Assembly (NCBI GenBank): GCA_009779835.1
Contig: WRBD01000001.1
Coordinates: 62,001 to 126,000 of the forward strand
Direction of reading: 5' to 3'
Origin: Defluviitaleaceae bacterium
Lineage (GTDB): Bacteria > Bacillota > Clostridia > Lachnospirales > WQUN01
DNA length: 64,000 nucleotides
The translations under genes and the position numbers were made by a program. Below are positions 32,024-41,535 of the stretch, piece by piece (the first letter of the stretch is position 1; every line of letters starts with the position of its first letter). The notes below the pieces were generated by a model. That model ran no database searches. It saw only the letters and a program-made list of their open reading frames with translations, and had not been told where the DNA came from.

Positions 32024-32657
32024 ATGCTAAAACAATTTTCAATAATATTTGCCATTCTTTTTGCATTATCGGTAATAACAGGGTGTATGGAATATGAACC
32101 CGAAAGTGCTGCGGCAGAGGAACCGATGGATTCATACCGTGCGGAGAATATATCACAACACAGTAAAATTTGGCACGATGAGATAGAAGTTTACGAACCT
32201 CAAGAGCGGGGGGAATTGTGTGCCTTACCGGTTCCGGAAATGCTGTTTTATTCCTTAGAAGAATTTTTATATGCGTATGCGGAAGTAAGTGATGGCAGAG
32301 CTTTCTGTTGATTTGACGAAAAGAGCAAACCTTACAGATTTAACATCACTGGATACAATTTATCTTCTTACAAACCTTCCACAGGCATTTCAGCTTGTTT
32401 TAATTGATGTGCGCAAAACAATGATAACTTTTATATATGTAGTGGATATTGATGAAGAAGTCGGCATAGTGTCACGGGATATATTCATGCGTCCGCACTT
32501 TCAACTTCAAGTTTACCGTTGGACAGATGAAGATTTGGAGTCATGGAGGGCAAATTCCCCTATGGATGGCATCATACTTCACTTCGGCTTTACAGAAGAA
32601 GATTTGATTGAGGAAATGTTGCAATCCGAAAATGTCACGACTGCGGAATTTGAATAA
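32024..32657 (+). pseudogene. Lipoprotein family copy (B), frameshifted
   Basis: ATG 32024 starts MLKQFSIIFAILFALSVITG with lipobox Cys21, then an acidic stalk (ENISQHSKIWHDEIEVYEPQ) and EEFLYAYAEVSDGRA, where an extra T in GCTTTCTG (near 32302) shifts the frame to a stop. The other frame carries on DLTSLDTIYLLTNLPQAFQL ... FMRPHFQLQVYRWTDEDLES to TAA 32657, ending LQSENVTTAEFE. It is close to copy A at DNA level. Function unknown; secreted, membrane-anchored when intact. Confidence 0.65.
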
Positions 32658-32670
32658 GACAGGGACAAAA

Positions 32671-34338
32671 TCACCTTCCGTAATGCATTTCGCCCTGTTC
32701 CAAAGTCAATATTCTATCCGCATCTTGAATGGTTGAAAGCCTGTGTGCTACGGTAATGGTGGTTCGGTTTTTTGCGAATTTTTCAAGACTTTGTTGTACT
32801 TGCGCCTCTGTGTCGCTGTCCAATGCACTGCTTGCTTCGTCGAGAATAAGCAACGGAGCGTTTTTTAATATTGCGCGTGCTATGGCAATTCGCTGACGTT
32901 GTCCGCCGGAAAGTTGCGTACCTCGTTCGCCTACCTGTGTGTCATATCCGTTTGGTAATGTGAAAATAAAATCTTCCAAGTATGCGTCTTGCGCTGCTTT
33001 TTTTACGTCTTCCTTAGAGGCTCCTGATACCCCAAATGCAATGTTTTCGTATATTGTTCCGTCGAATAATACAGGCTCTTGCGGAACATAGGCGATTAAT
33101 TTTCTGATATCCTCTAAATTTAAGCGGTCAATTTTTTCGCCGTAAAATGTGATTTCTCCCGCACTTGGTTTGTATAGCGATGCGATTATTTGAGATAAAG
33201 TTGTTTTTCCGCCGCCCGAGCCTCCCGCAAATGCAATATTTTCTCCATTCCGCACAACCAAGTTAATATTACGCAGCGCGACAGTTCCGTCCGGGTATGT
33301 GAATGATACATTTTCCAATCGCAAGGCCTCTTTTGCGTTTTTGTCCGGCTTTATCGCGGATTTTATGAATTCCTCACAAGGCTCGTCGATAATTTCGAAT
33401 ATGCGTCCTGCCGCCACAAAAGCCGGCTGGCTCCATAAAATGAAAGTTGAAAGTTGCAACATGGCATCGGAGGCAAGTGCCATAAGGCTGGCTGTATACA
33501 CCGCGTTGGAAAGTTCCATTTCGCCGCGTGTTAACAAAAAAATCGCCGCGATAAATCCGACGGCTTGCGCGGAAAATACAAAAAAATCTATTGTTCCGTA
33601 ACCCACTCCACTGATGAATCTGTACCGCGCCCGATTATTGCGTACGTTATCGCAACGCTCGCGGTAACGTTCCGCCAAAGCAGGCACAATCATAAATATG
33701 CGGACAATCGGAAGTGCGCGCATTGTTTCCAGCAATATATTTGAAGAAAATGCAATTTCTTTACGCGAATTCCGTTCGAGTTTTTGTACAATGGGGTTCA
33801 AAATAACGGCTATGGCAAAGCAAATTAGACTGTATAACGCACACAGAATTACCATTCGCCAATCTGTAAGCGCGAGCAGTGTCATTGTAATTACTGTCAC
33901 CACAACGAAGCGCAGCAAAGCGGTCATTAAAAACCCACCAAATAAAGCCCCCGTCCAGTCCGCGTCACCGGAAAGGCGCATAAGATAATCCCCTGATTGC
34001 CGCTCGGAAAGAGTTTTAAGAGGAAGACGCTGCATATGCGCAAATAAGCTTTTCTTCAAATTATCGGATACTTTTTGCGTACAAATCGTCATTAAATAAT
34101 TTCCGTAAGCAACCAAGGGTGTTAGTGCCAGCAGACCAAGCATTATAAAAATAATCCGCCGAACAATATCGCCGCCTTCGTCTGCTGTAACCATTTGCAC
34201 AAGCATACGGTTTGCTTCCGGCATTGCAAAAAGCATTAGCATTTCAAAGGAAGCAAGCACCAGCCCAAAAAAATATAAACCGCGCATCGGCTTCATGTAT
34301 TTAAAAGCACGAAAGAATAAACCTGACATCTTACGCAT
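32671..34338 (-). CDS. ABC exporter subunit (membrane + ATPase), second of a pair
   Basis: 555 residues: six membrane helices in the first 320 residues, then the ATPase with Walker A GGSGGGKTT, signature LSGGQRQRIAIARA, Walker B LLILDEASSALD and the H-loop VAHRLST. All catalytic residues are present. It overlaps the upstream ABC gene by 8 bases, so the two form a heterodimeric exporter of the MdlAB/LmrCD type. Substrate (drug, peptide or lipid) not determinable. Controlled most likely by the WYL regulator in the same operon. Confidence 0.92.
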   Translation of the reverse strand: MRKMSGLFFRAFKYMKPMRGLYFFGLVLASFEMLMLFAMPEANRMLVQMVTADEGGDIVRRIIFIMLGLLALTPLVAYGNYLMTICTQKVSDNLKKSLFAHMQRLPLKTLSERQSGDYLMRLSGDADWTGALFGGFLMTALLRFVVVTVITMTLLALTDWRMVILCALYSLICFAIAVILNPIVQKLERNSRKEIAFSSNILLETMRALPIVRIFMIVPALAERYRERCDNVRNNRARYRFISGVGYGTIDFFVFSAQAVGFIAAIFLLTRGEMELSNAVYTASLMALASDAMLQLSTFILWSQPAFVAAGRIFEIIDEPCEEFIKSAIKPDKNAKEALRLENVSFTYPDGTVALRNINLVVRNGENIAFAGGSGGGKTTLSQIIASLYKPSAGEITFYGEKIDRLNLEDIRKLIAYVPQEPVLFDGTIYENIAFGVSGASKEDVKKAAQDAYLEDFIFTLPNGYDTQVGERGTQLSGGQRQRIAIARAILKNAPLLILDEASSALDSDTEAQVQQSLEKFAKNRTTITVAHRLSTIQDADRILTLEQGEMHYGR

Positions 34339-36061
34339 GACTCACTCCTTGCATTTGACACATTTCGTAATAATAACCTTGTTTTGTATAAAGTTCTGCG
34401 GGTGTTCCTTCTTCAATAACCGCGCCGTTTTCTAGGCAATACATATAATCCGCGTTTTGTACCGTTGAAAGCCTATGCGCGACAATTACCGCGGCGCGTC
34501 CGCGTAGTAAATTTTCCAAAGCGTGTTGAATTTCCTGCTCTGTTTGAGTATCAAGTGCGCTTGTGGGTTCATCCAGTAAAACCAGTTTTGCGTCTTTAAT
34601 CAACGCCCGCGCAATCGACAAACGCTGACGTTGCCCTCCCGAAAGCCGTGAACCGAACTCTCCCAGACAAGTATTAATTCCGTCAGGCAAGGACGATATA
34701 AAATCCCAAAGATTCGCGGATTTTAATGCTTCGATAACATCGTCTTCCGTCGCATCTTCGCGCCCGAAACGTACATTTTCTAGAATGCTTGCTTCAAATA
34801 AAAATGGTTCTTGTGTTACTAAGGCTAAATTTTTTCGCAATGATTCCATACATATTTTTTCGCCGTCAACTCCAAAAAGCTTTAGTTTTCCGCTGTTATG
34901 ACTATAAAAACGGCAGATTAAACGAATTACCGTACTTTTTCCCGAACCGCTTTGCCCTACGATGGCTATTTTTTGGTCTTTATTTACGTTTAAACTAAGG
35001 TTTGAAAGTATTTTTTGCTCTTGGTCATATGAAAAACTTACGCCTTCAAAGTGAACAAATTCTTCAATGTCTGACATTGGCGGTGTGCTTCCTGTTGCCT
35101 CCTGCGGAAAATCCAAAGTTTCGTAAATTCGCCCCGAAAGCGCAAATGCACTTTTTACAAGAGAAATCATGCGGTCAATCATACGCATTGCCTCGGTTAC
35201 ATAAACGGAAAGAATAACAAATGACATAACCGCTCCGATTGTAATTAAATCCTGCGAAACCAACCACGCGCCCATTATAAACAATGCCAAAACCTGCATA
35301 ACATTTACCGTATATTTTATAATCGTCATTTTCATTCCGATGTGCGCGATTTTTTTTCGGGCTTCAAATGCTTCGTCTATTACTTCGGCAAAGCGGGAAT
35401 CCATTTCTTTTTCCATAGAAAAAACTTTAACCGCGTTTATTCCCGAAATCGCGTTTAACGCGATATCCACAGAACGCCCCGCTTCCGTTCTTGTCTTTTT
35501 TTGCAAGCGTTCAATGGCTTTACTTACAACGCTTAGCAACCATAACGACACAGGCAAAAAAATAAAATACGCGAGCGCAAGTCTCCAACTTAAAATCGCA
35601 CAAACCACAATTGCAAACAACGCTTGGAAAATTACTCTAAGAAAATTTGAAAAATTATTTGAAATAATATCGCATAATTGTTCCGTATCTTCGCAAGCGC
35701 GAAGTGCCGCGTCGCCCGACCGCATACGTTCCGCCAAAGATGCCATATCCGAAAAAGATAACGCATTAAACAAACGCATACGAATTTCCCAAAACATTCC
35801 TTCGGCGGTTTTACCGACAAAGAAATATAGAATAATCGTGCGAATTCCGTCCAGCGCGATAAAAATAAGCATAAAAATAACGCTGTTAATCATGCCCTGC
35901 GTAAATCCGCCAACACCGAAGTCCACGGCTTCGCCCCAATATGTAGCCGAACGCGATTTAAATACGCCTGCAAGCAACGCAAGAAGAATTATTAAAGCCA
36001 GCTTGGGCCAATATTTTTTATTATCAAGCCAAAGCCGTTTAAAAGGGTGTGCTTTTTTCAA
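34331..36061 (-). CDS. ABC exporter subunit (membrane + ATPase), first of a pair
   Basis: 576 residues with an N-terminal six-helix exporter domain and C-terminal ATPase: Walker A GQSGSGKST, signature LSGGQRQRLSIARAL, Walker B VLLDEPTSALD, H-loop VAHRLST. It starts 1 base after the WYL regulator's stop codon and overlaps the partner gene, indicating strict co-expression. The pairing of two different half-transporters is the normal layout for heterodimeric exporters in Firmicutes. Confidence 0.92.
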   Translation of the reverse strand: MKKAHPFKRLWLDNKKYWPKLALIILLALLAGVFKSRSATYWGEAVDFGVGGFTQGMINSVIFMLIFIALDGIRTIILYFFVGKTAEGMFWEIRMRLFNALSFSDMASLAERMRSGDAALRACEDTEQLCDIISNNFSNFLRVIFQALFAIVVCAILSWRLALAYFIFLPVSLWLLSVVSKAIERLQKKTRTEAGRSVDIALNAISGINAVKVFSMEKEMDSRFAEVIDEAFEARKKIAHIGMKMTIIKYTVNVMQVLALFIMGAWLVSQDLITIGAVMSFVILSVYVTEAMRMIDRMISLVKSAFALSGRIYETLDFPQEATGSTPPMSDIEEFVHFEGVSFSYDQEQKILSNLSLNVNKDQKIAIVGQSGSGKSTVIRLICRFYSHNSGKLKLFGVDGEKICMESLRKNLALVTQEPFLFEASILENVRFGREDATEDDVIEALKSANLWDFISSLPDGINTCLGEFGSRLSGGQRQRLSIARALIKDAKLVLLDEPTSALDTQTEQEIQHALENLLRGRAAVIVAHRLSTVQNADYMYCLENGAVIEEGTPAELYTKQGYYYEMCQMQGVSHA

Positions 36062-36062
36062 T

Positions 36063-36971
36063 TTAAAAACTTCTTTCGTTATATCTCTGCGAAATTTTCT
36101 GAGATTTTTCTTTTATTATACCCCTAAAATGCTGCGGTTCCAAGACCTCGGCGAATTCGCCGTAGGAAAGTACATAACCGTAAACCCAATTATCCTCCGG
36201 CCATGTCGTGCTCACGATAAAACTGCCGTCGGGTTGCTTTTCTATATCTTCCTCGTCAAATTCGTCATACACACGATATGTCATTTCCGGGTAAATGCGA
36301 AGTTTTAGGGTCGTGTCCGGGCATTCGTGTTTACTGTCGGAATTTTCGGGCAAGGAAAGCAAATCCCGTTCGGAAAAGTTTTTGTCTGTCACAAGAAGAT
36401 TCTTTACCCGCGTCAGCTTAAAAAGTCTCATGCCCTGCTTGGTTAGGCAAAATCCCTTTACATACCATGACTTGGATTTAAACCAAAGTTGAATAGGCTC
36501 AACGTGCCGAAAAGTTTTTTCGCCGTCGGCATTGAAATAATCAAATGCCACAACACGCTTTTCTAAAATGGCAACCTTAAAATCGTTGAAAAAATCATTT
36601 GTATAACTCCAATCGGAAAAATCTACTTCAAGCCAATTTACGGCGGTTTTGTTGAATATCGTGGAAAGCCGCTTCAATGCACCGTTGGCCTCGTTTGCGT
36701 TCACATGGGATAAACCGTGCAATGCCGTTAAAATGGCATTTTGTTCGCTTTCGCTTAGAATTGATTTGTTCAGCACAAAATCCGGCAACAGGCTGATACC
36801 TCCGCCCTTACCTTTTTCTGTGTACACGGGAATCCCCGCGAGGCTTAGAGTATCTACATCGCGGTAAATTGTGCGCGTACTGACGCCAAACTGTGCCGCC
36901 AATTCCTTTGCGGTGACACTCTCCTTGTTCAACAAAATGTAAATTATTTCAAACAGACGATTTATTTGCAT
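36063..36971 (-). CDS. WYL-domain transcriptional regulator (YafY type)
   Basis: 302 residues. N-terminal DeoR-like HTH (VTAKELAAQFGVSTRTIYRD, residues about 17-36) followed by TEKGKGGGISLLPDF. The WYL domain spans about 140-225 with FDYFNADGEKTFRHVEPIQL and the WYVKGFCL strand, and a C-terminal WCX-like segment follows. WYL domains sense small ligands or nucleic acids. It overlaps the upstream small gene by 23 bases and is followed 1 base later by the ABC exporter, which is its likely target. Confidence 0.9.
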   Translation of the reverse strand: MQINRLFEIIYILLNKESVTAKELAAQFGVSTRTIYRDVDTLSLAGIPVYTEKGKGGGISLLPDFVLNKSILSESEQNAILTALHGLSHVNANEANGALKRLSTIFNKTAVNWLEVDFSDWSYTNDFFNDFKVAILEKRVVAFDYFNADGEKTFRHVEPIQLWFKSKSWYVKGFCLTKQGMRLFKLTRVKNLLVTDKNFSERDLLSLPENSDSKHECPDTTLKLRIYPEMTYRVYDEFDEEDIEKQPDGSFIVSTTWPEDNWVYGYVLSYGEFAEVLEPQHFRGIIKEKSQKISQRYNERSF

Positions 36972-37413
36972 TTTTGCACATCTCTAACAATTTTTTCACG
37001 CATTCTAATGTTTCGGAGGTCGGGTCGGTAAATGCCATAACGGCATTGCAAACATTATCAAATTCCTTGCCAAAAATGGTTTTGCGACTGCCGGGGGCGG
37101 ATTCGCAACCGCAATTCGCACAGGTGTTTACATTTTTCCATGCGATTTCTTTCATAGGCTCATCAAACACGAATCCATTTGGTACGCTGCTAAAATCACC
37201 ATCCGGCCAAATCGTCCATGGCCCGGGCTTTTCAGATTTGCCGTCAATGTGAATATAGGCAATACTCGTGCCTTTGTAACTAACTTGGCCGTGTTCCCCT
37301 CCGGTGACCATTTCATTTTCATTCAAAAACGCCGCAAAATTAAGGGCGTTTTTCTGTGTATCACCTTTAAGAACATCGGTGATAATTTCTTCAAATGCTT
37401 TTTTAACGCTCAT
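36949..37413 (-). CDS. Conserved small protein with Cys-x2-Cys motif, first gene of the exporter operon
   Basis: 154 residues from ATG 37413 (GGAGGTTATGAAA ahead; the frame extends to 37428). The N-terminal helical part (MSVKKAFEEIITDVLKGDTQ) is followed by a compact domain with GPWTIWPDGD and NTCANCGCESAPGSRK, a possible metal or redox site. Cytoplasmic. I recognise no named family. Overlap with the WYL gene puts it in that operon. Confidence 0.7.
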   Translation of the reverse strand: MSVKKAFEEIITDVLKGDTQKNALNFAAFLNENEMVTGGEHGQVSYKGTSIAYIHIDGKSEKPGPWTIWPDGDFSSVPNGFVFDEPMKEIAWKNVNTCANCGCESAPGSRKTIFGKEFDNVCNAVMAFTDPTSETLECVKKLLEMCKNANKSSV

Positions 37414-37437
37414 TTTCATAACCTCCAAAAATCTATT

Positions 37438-38568
37438 TTACTTTCTTAATGAACTTGGCACCTCATTATCAAGCCATATTTCAATATCCTCGCTGATATT
37501 AAGTATTGAGTCATCTAAAGGTATGCAAATCCCTTGACAACCGCCCTGACAGCGTTCATTACGCAACTTCCTGTCACAGCCATATCCCTTTGCAATTTTT
37601 TCTTGTAAGTATGAAGGGAATTTTTCGATAATGTCTGTGTATTTATCTGTTTTTTTAGCTCTTACAAATAAACAATAGCCGTTTTTTATAGAATAAGCAA
37701 ACTCCCATACTCTTAGCTGATATATATCTCGCGAGGATAAGGTTCGCCGGCTATTCTTTATATGTGAATAAGCAAAATGATATTGTCCATCTATAATCGT
37801 TACGCAAGTCATTCCCACATCTGTATAACGCTGATGTAATTTTACGGCGAACTCTTGAATTTTTTCGGGTAATGGATTTAAAAAATCTTTCAAAACATCG
37901 AGTATGTCCGTATCTTCTGCTTGCAACAACCTGTAGTCGCATCGCAAAAGATTATTATCATTCCAATACCTTCTTCCTGTTCGTAGCTCCATATCTGCAA
38001 CCGACAGGGCTCTTAGCCCCGTCAGCAAAATAGGGTCATTCGGATATGATATTTCTAACGGTTGTGCTTCCGAAATATTAAGCGTTTTTGATTCTAAGTC
38101 AAAACTGTTAAAACCAAAACCACAAAGAGTTAAAAACCGCAAACATTCAATTAGATTAGAAAAAGGGATTTTAGGTTTCTTTATTTTTCCATTCTCTTCA
38201 GTTGAGACGGTACATGACGGTATTTCAGTTATCAATAGCGAATCGCCGCCTTCAGCCGGTTTGCTGTAATAACCTATCTCAACCAATATGTTTGTAATAT
38301 TATGCAAAAACGGGTAATCTGCCATGCTACTCGGTTTTTTTGGCGGTTTGGCATATAAATGTCCGTCTGAGATTAAACGGTCAAAAAATAAATATAGAAA
38401 ATCCCTGAAGGCAATAACGCCTTTTCGTATATTTTCTTCGCTTGCAATAATTTCAAACATGGGATTCAGTGCATAAGTATCGGGTATATTCGTCGGTATT
38501 AAGTTTTTTTTGAATTTTGCAACTTCGCTGATTGGCTTTACTGTTATAGGTTCGTGCTGTATACTCAT
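37438..38568 (-). CDS. Hypothetical 376-residue protein with C-terminal cysteine cluster
   Basis: A well-formed protein without signal peptide or membrane helices. Most of it is mixed alpha/beta without a motif I know; the C-terminus has CDRKLRNERCQGGCQGICIP, four cysteines in 18 residues that could bind a metal. It lies 24 bases upstream of the 37413 gene and may be the first gene of the exporter operon. Its ATG at 38568 is preceded by AGGAG. Confidence 0.75.
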   Translation of the reverse strand: MSIQHEPITVKPISEVAKFKKNLIPTNIPDTYALNPMFEIIASEENIRKGVIAFRDFLYLFFDRLISDGHLYAKPPKKPSSMADYPFLHNITNILVEIGYYSKPAEGGDSLLITEIPSCTVSTEENGKIKKPKIPFSNLIECLRFLTLCGFGFNSFDLESKTLNISEAQPLEISYPNDPILLTGLRALSVADMELRTGRRYWNDNNLLRCDYRLLQAEDTDILDVLKDFLNPLPEKIQEFAVKLHQRYTDVGMTCVTIIDGQYHFAYSHIKNSRRTLSSRDIYQLRVWEFAYSIKNGYCLFVRAKKTDKYTDIIEKFPSYLQEKIAKGYGCDRKLRNERCQGGCQGICIPLDDSILNISEDIEIWLDNEVPSSLRK

Positions 38569-38683
38569 TTTATCACTCCTTTTATGTTTTTATTATACTG
38601 TATCTAATATGACAACTGCACGTCATATTTTGGGGTGGCATACGATGAATAAAAAATGTATAATAGCGGTGGAGGTGTTTCGT

Positions 38684-38920
38684 ATGAAGCAAAAATATAT
38701 TCCGATGGAAAAGCAATCCAAGCGGAAGCAAAAAGAGTATCATGCAATGCAGCGCAGAGATTGGGGTAAACTCAACCCGGTAACAGTGAAATCTGAAAAC
38801 GGTAAAGCGTATAACAGAAAAAAATCCAAACAACGGTGGTGTGAATATGAACCGTGTTTGGGTTTTTTTAGTTTTGTGCTATATTGGGTTAGAGCTTCAC
38901 AAGGTTTAGCTAAGGAATGA
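38684..38920 (+). CDS. Small basic conserved protein
   Basis: ATG 38684 follows GGAGGT. The first 57 residues (MKQKYIPMEKQSKRKQKEYH ... DWGKLNPVTVKSENGKAYNR, KKSKQRW) match a short, strongly basic hypothetical protein I remember as widespread in Clostridia. The C-terminal 20 residues (LGFFSFVLYWVRASQ) look added and may result from loss of the original stop. Possibly nucleic-acid associated by charge; function unknown. It sits 6 bases before the Nudix gene. Confidence 0.65.
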   Translation: MKQKYIPMEKQSKRKQKEYHAMQRRDWGKLNPVTVKSENGKAYNRKKSKQRWCEYEPCLGFFSFVLYWVRASQGLAKE

Positions 38921-38926
38921 GCTTTA

Positions 38927-39388
38927 ATGGGATATATTCAAGAATTACGCGCAATAATAGGAAAAATGCCCATAATTTTGCCCGGTTGTTGTGTTTTTAT
39001 TGAAAACGCACAAGGACAAATTTTAATGCAGCAGCGGAAGCATCCATATGGCAAATGGGGCTTACCCGGCGGTTTAATGGAGCTTGGCGAATCCACCGAG
39101 GACACAATCCGGCGTGAAGTAAAGGAAGAAACAGGGCTTGTGTTGGGAAAAGTTGCCTTGTTCGGCGTTTATTCGGGCGAAGGTTATCGTTGCGTTGCCG
39201 AAAATGGAGATGAGTTCGATGTAGTAATCACCGTATACGTTACGAATGAATACGAAGGCGAGGTTGCCGTGATGGATGAAGAATCGCTTGGCTTTGAGTG
39301 GTTTCACATTGGAAGTCTGCCGGAAAACATCGCCAAAACCCATACGAAATTGATACGGGATTACATAGCCAAAATGGAGGATACATAA
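38927..39388 (+). CDS. Nudix hydrolase
   Basis: 153 residues. The Nudix box is complete: GGLMELGESTEDTIRREVKE followed by ETGL (G-x5-E-x7-REU-x-EE-x-GU), about residues 47-69. Preceding strands PGCCVFIENAQGQILMQQR and KWGLPGG fit the fold. Enzymes of this family hydrolyse nucleoside diphosphates linked to another group; the substrate is not predictable here. Confidence 0.93.
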   Translation: MGYIQELRAIIGKMPIILPGCCVFIENAQGQILMQQRKHPYGKWGLPGGLMELGESTEDTIRREVKEETGLVLGKVALFGVYSGEGYRCVAENGDEFDVVITVYVTNEYEGEVAVMDEESLGFEWFHIGSLPENIAKTHTKLIRDYIAKMEDT

Positions 39389-39409
39389 TAAAGAAAAAAC
39401 TTGAAATGT

Positions 39410-39607
39410 TTATTTGGTGCGTAAAGCATTTTGTAAGCTTGTAAACAAAGTGGTTTCATGCTCAGATATACTCTTGATAACTTCGGACATATTATTCAAC
39501 AATTCCGATTGACCGGTTTCAGATAACGTCCACATAGTATCGGCAACTGAATCCCATTGCTTTGATAAATCAATGAACTGTTTTCTTTCATAAACTGAAC
39601 CTTTCAT
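39410..39607 (-). CDS. Small hypothetical protein downstream of hflX
   Basis: 65 residues, mostly helical (ERKQFIDLSKQWDSVADTMW ... LNNMSEVIKSISEHETTLFT). It starts 18 bases after the HflX stop with only a weak ribosome site. The amino acid make-up is protein-like. No family recognised. Confidence 0.5.
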   Translation of the reverse strand: MKGSVYERKQFIDLSKQWDSVADTMWTLSETGQSELLNNMSEVIKSISEHETTLFTSLQNALRTK

Positions 39608-39625
39608 CGTTTGATAGCGGGGTAA

Positions 39626-41401
39626 TCATGCTTCGCGTAGCCGCGCGGCTTCTTCTGCGGTTACGGTGGCATTGATGTAAATACCGTCTTCGCGGTATTC
39701 GCATTTGTGTACCTGACCGCTTGCATATAAACGCGAAACTATTGCGCCGGAATTTGGCGGTAGCAGGATTGAAATTTCGGTTCTTAAATCGGAAAGTTTT
39801 TTTGTGATTGCTTTTTTTAGATTTTCTATTCCGATGCCTTTTTTTGCGGAGATTAAGACACTTTCGTTTCCACCGATGAAACTTTCCGCTCCGATTGAAA
39901 CATCACATTTGTTGTAAACAGTTAAGGTTGGATTATTATTGGCTGCGAGTTGGGTCAAAACATCAGCGACTACTTCCATTTGCTTGTCGCGGTCTTCAGA
40001 GGAAATATCTACAACGTGCAGAAGTAAATCTGCGTAACGTGCTTCTTCCAAAGTGGCGCGGAAAGCATTTACAAGGTCGTGCGGAAGCTTATTTATGAAA
40101 CCTACCGTGTCAACCAAAACAAAATCGCCGTCGCCGTAATTAACCCGCCGCGATTTTGGGTCCAGCGTTGCAAAAAGCTTGTCCTCCGCCAAAACATCAC
40201 TGCCGGAAAGCGTATTTAAAAGCGTTGATTTGCCCGCATTTGTATAACCCACAAGCGCGACAATAGGAATTTTAGAGCGTTCGCGGGCGGCGCGCTGAAC
40301 TTCCCTGCGTGATTTTACTTTGTCAATTTCACGCTCAAGTTCGTTTAGACGTTTGCGTAAAAGTCTGCGGTCTACCTCAAGTTGAGTTTCGCCTTCGCCG
40401 CGACGTGCTCCGCCGCCGCCGCCGCCGCCGCCCGCCATTTTGTGAAAATGCCCCCAATAGCCCGTCATGCGTGGTAGAAGATACTTCGTTTGCGCCAACT
40501 CAACCTGCAAGCGTCCTTCGTGCGTTGATGCGCGGCCGGAAAAAATATCAAGAATTAACGCGGTTCTGTCGATTATTTCTGTTCTTTTGCCGAGTTCTTT
40601 TTGAATATTTCTAATTTGCGACGGGGTTAATTCATCATCGAAAATAACCGTGTCGGCGTGAAGTTTTTGAATTTCCAAAACTAAATCGTGAAGCTTGCCG
40701 TATCCCAAATAGAAACTTTTATCGGGCTTAGGCTTCGGCTGAATGATTTCACCGACCGTTATAAACCCGGCGGTGTCTGCCAGTTGTTTTAACTCATTAA
40801 GATTATTTTTTCCGTCAATGCCCGCCAAAATTGCGCGGGCTATTTCCGCTTCCGCCTTCTTCGACTCCGGCGGACGTATACGGATATCCGCCGCCGCTAT
40901 TTCCTGAAAAAGAAAATCATCGGGAACTTCGCTTGTTTTGTACGGCCCGAAAAGATTTACGGAAATATCTTCGTTCTCTGTTATTTCATTTAGAATGCCG
41001 ACCTGCATTAAAGCCGGCTGCCCTTCCGCTACACCAACAGAAGCCATCGCATCTAGCTTTAAACTTTTCAATGATTGTATATCCACCTGCGAAAGAAGCG
41101 CGTTACCACCGGGGTGTGTATGAATACAACGAAGCCCGCTTAATCGGTTTTCCGAACGGCGTTTGCGTAAAGCAGGCAAATTTACTCTGTCCTGCTCACC
41201 CACAATAACTGTTTCAATTCGCCCGGAACGCTCGATATACACCATCGCTTCACGCCCGGTTGCCTCTGTAAAAAACGCAAGCGTGTTATAAATTTCCTGC
41301 GAACAAAATTCTTTTCGCTCCGTTTCGATTTCGTAAATTGCCTCCAGTCGCTCTATATACGAACGCCGAATTCCGTTTGTATTACCGTGAACTTTTTGCA
41401 T
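39626..41401 (-). CDS. hflX: HflX ribosome-associated GTPase with N-terminal JAB-like extension
   Basis: 591 residues from ATG 41401 (AAGGAGAG site; the longer frame is less likely). Residues about 25-160 contain IHTHPGGNALLSQVDIQSLK, a JAB/MPN-like His-x-His pattern seen in the longer Clostridia HflX proteins. The HflX core carries RGEGETQLEVDRRLLRKRL after a run of eight glycines. The G domain has GYTNAGKSTLL (G1), DTVGFI (G3) and YNKCD (G4). HflX binds 50S subunits and splits stalled ribosomes under stress. It follows the aro operon after a terminator. Confidence 0.93.
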   Translation of the reverse strand: MQKVHGNTNGIRRSYIERLEAIYEIETERKEFCSQEIYNTLAFFTEATGREAMVYIERSGRIETVIVGEQDRVNLPALRKRRSENRLSGLRCIHTHPGGNALLSQVDIQSLKSLKLDAMASVGVAEGQPALMQVGILNEITENEDISVNLFGPYKTSEVPDDFLFQEIAAADIRIRPPESKKAEAEIARAILAGIDGKNNLNELKQLADTAGFITVGEIIQPKPKPDKSFYLGYGKLHDLVLEIQKLHADTVIFDDELTPSQIRNIQKELGKRTEIIDRTALILDIFSGRASTHEGRLQVELAQTKYLLPRMTGYWGHFHKMAGGGGGGGGARRGEGETQLEVDRRLLRKRLNELEREIDKVKSRREVQRAARERSKIPIVALVGYTNAGKSTLLNTLSGSDVLAEDKLFATLDPKSRRVNYGDGDFVLVDTVGFINKLPHDLVNAFRATLEEARYADLLLHVVDISSEDRDKQMEVVADVLTQLAANNNPTLTVYNKCDVSIGAESFIGGNESVLISAKKGIGIENLKKAITKKLSDLRTEISILLPPNSGAIVSRLYASGQVHKCEYREDGIYINATVTAEEAARLREA

Positions 41402-41499
41402 ATTCACTCTCCTTGTCGGAATGATTTTATCAATCTGTGCATTTTGACGCAATAGTATTCGGCATTTCAAAAAGATGTTGTCAAGTTTTTTTCAATATG

Positions 41500-41528
41500 T
41501 AAAAAACCGATTCGTATGAAATCGGTTT
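41500..41528 (-). terminator. Terminator of the aromatic amino acid operon
   Basis: AAACCGATT (41504-41512) pairs with AATCGGTTT (41520-41528); on the minus strand the hairpin is followed by a run of T. It lies just past the aroQ stop. Confidence 0.85.
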
Positions 41529-41535
41529 CACTCTG

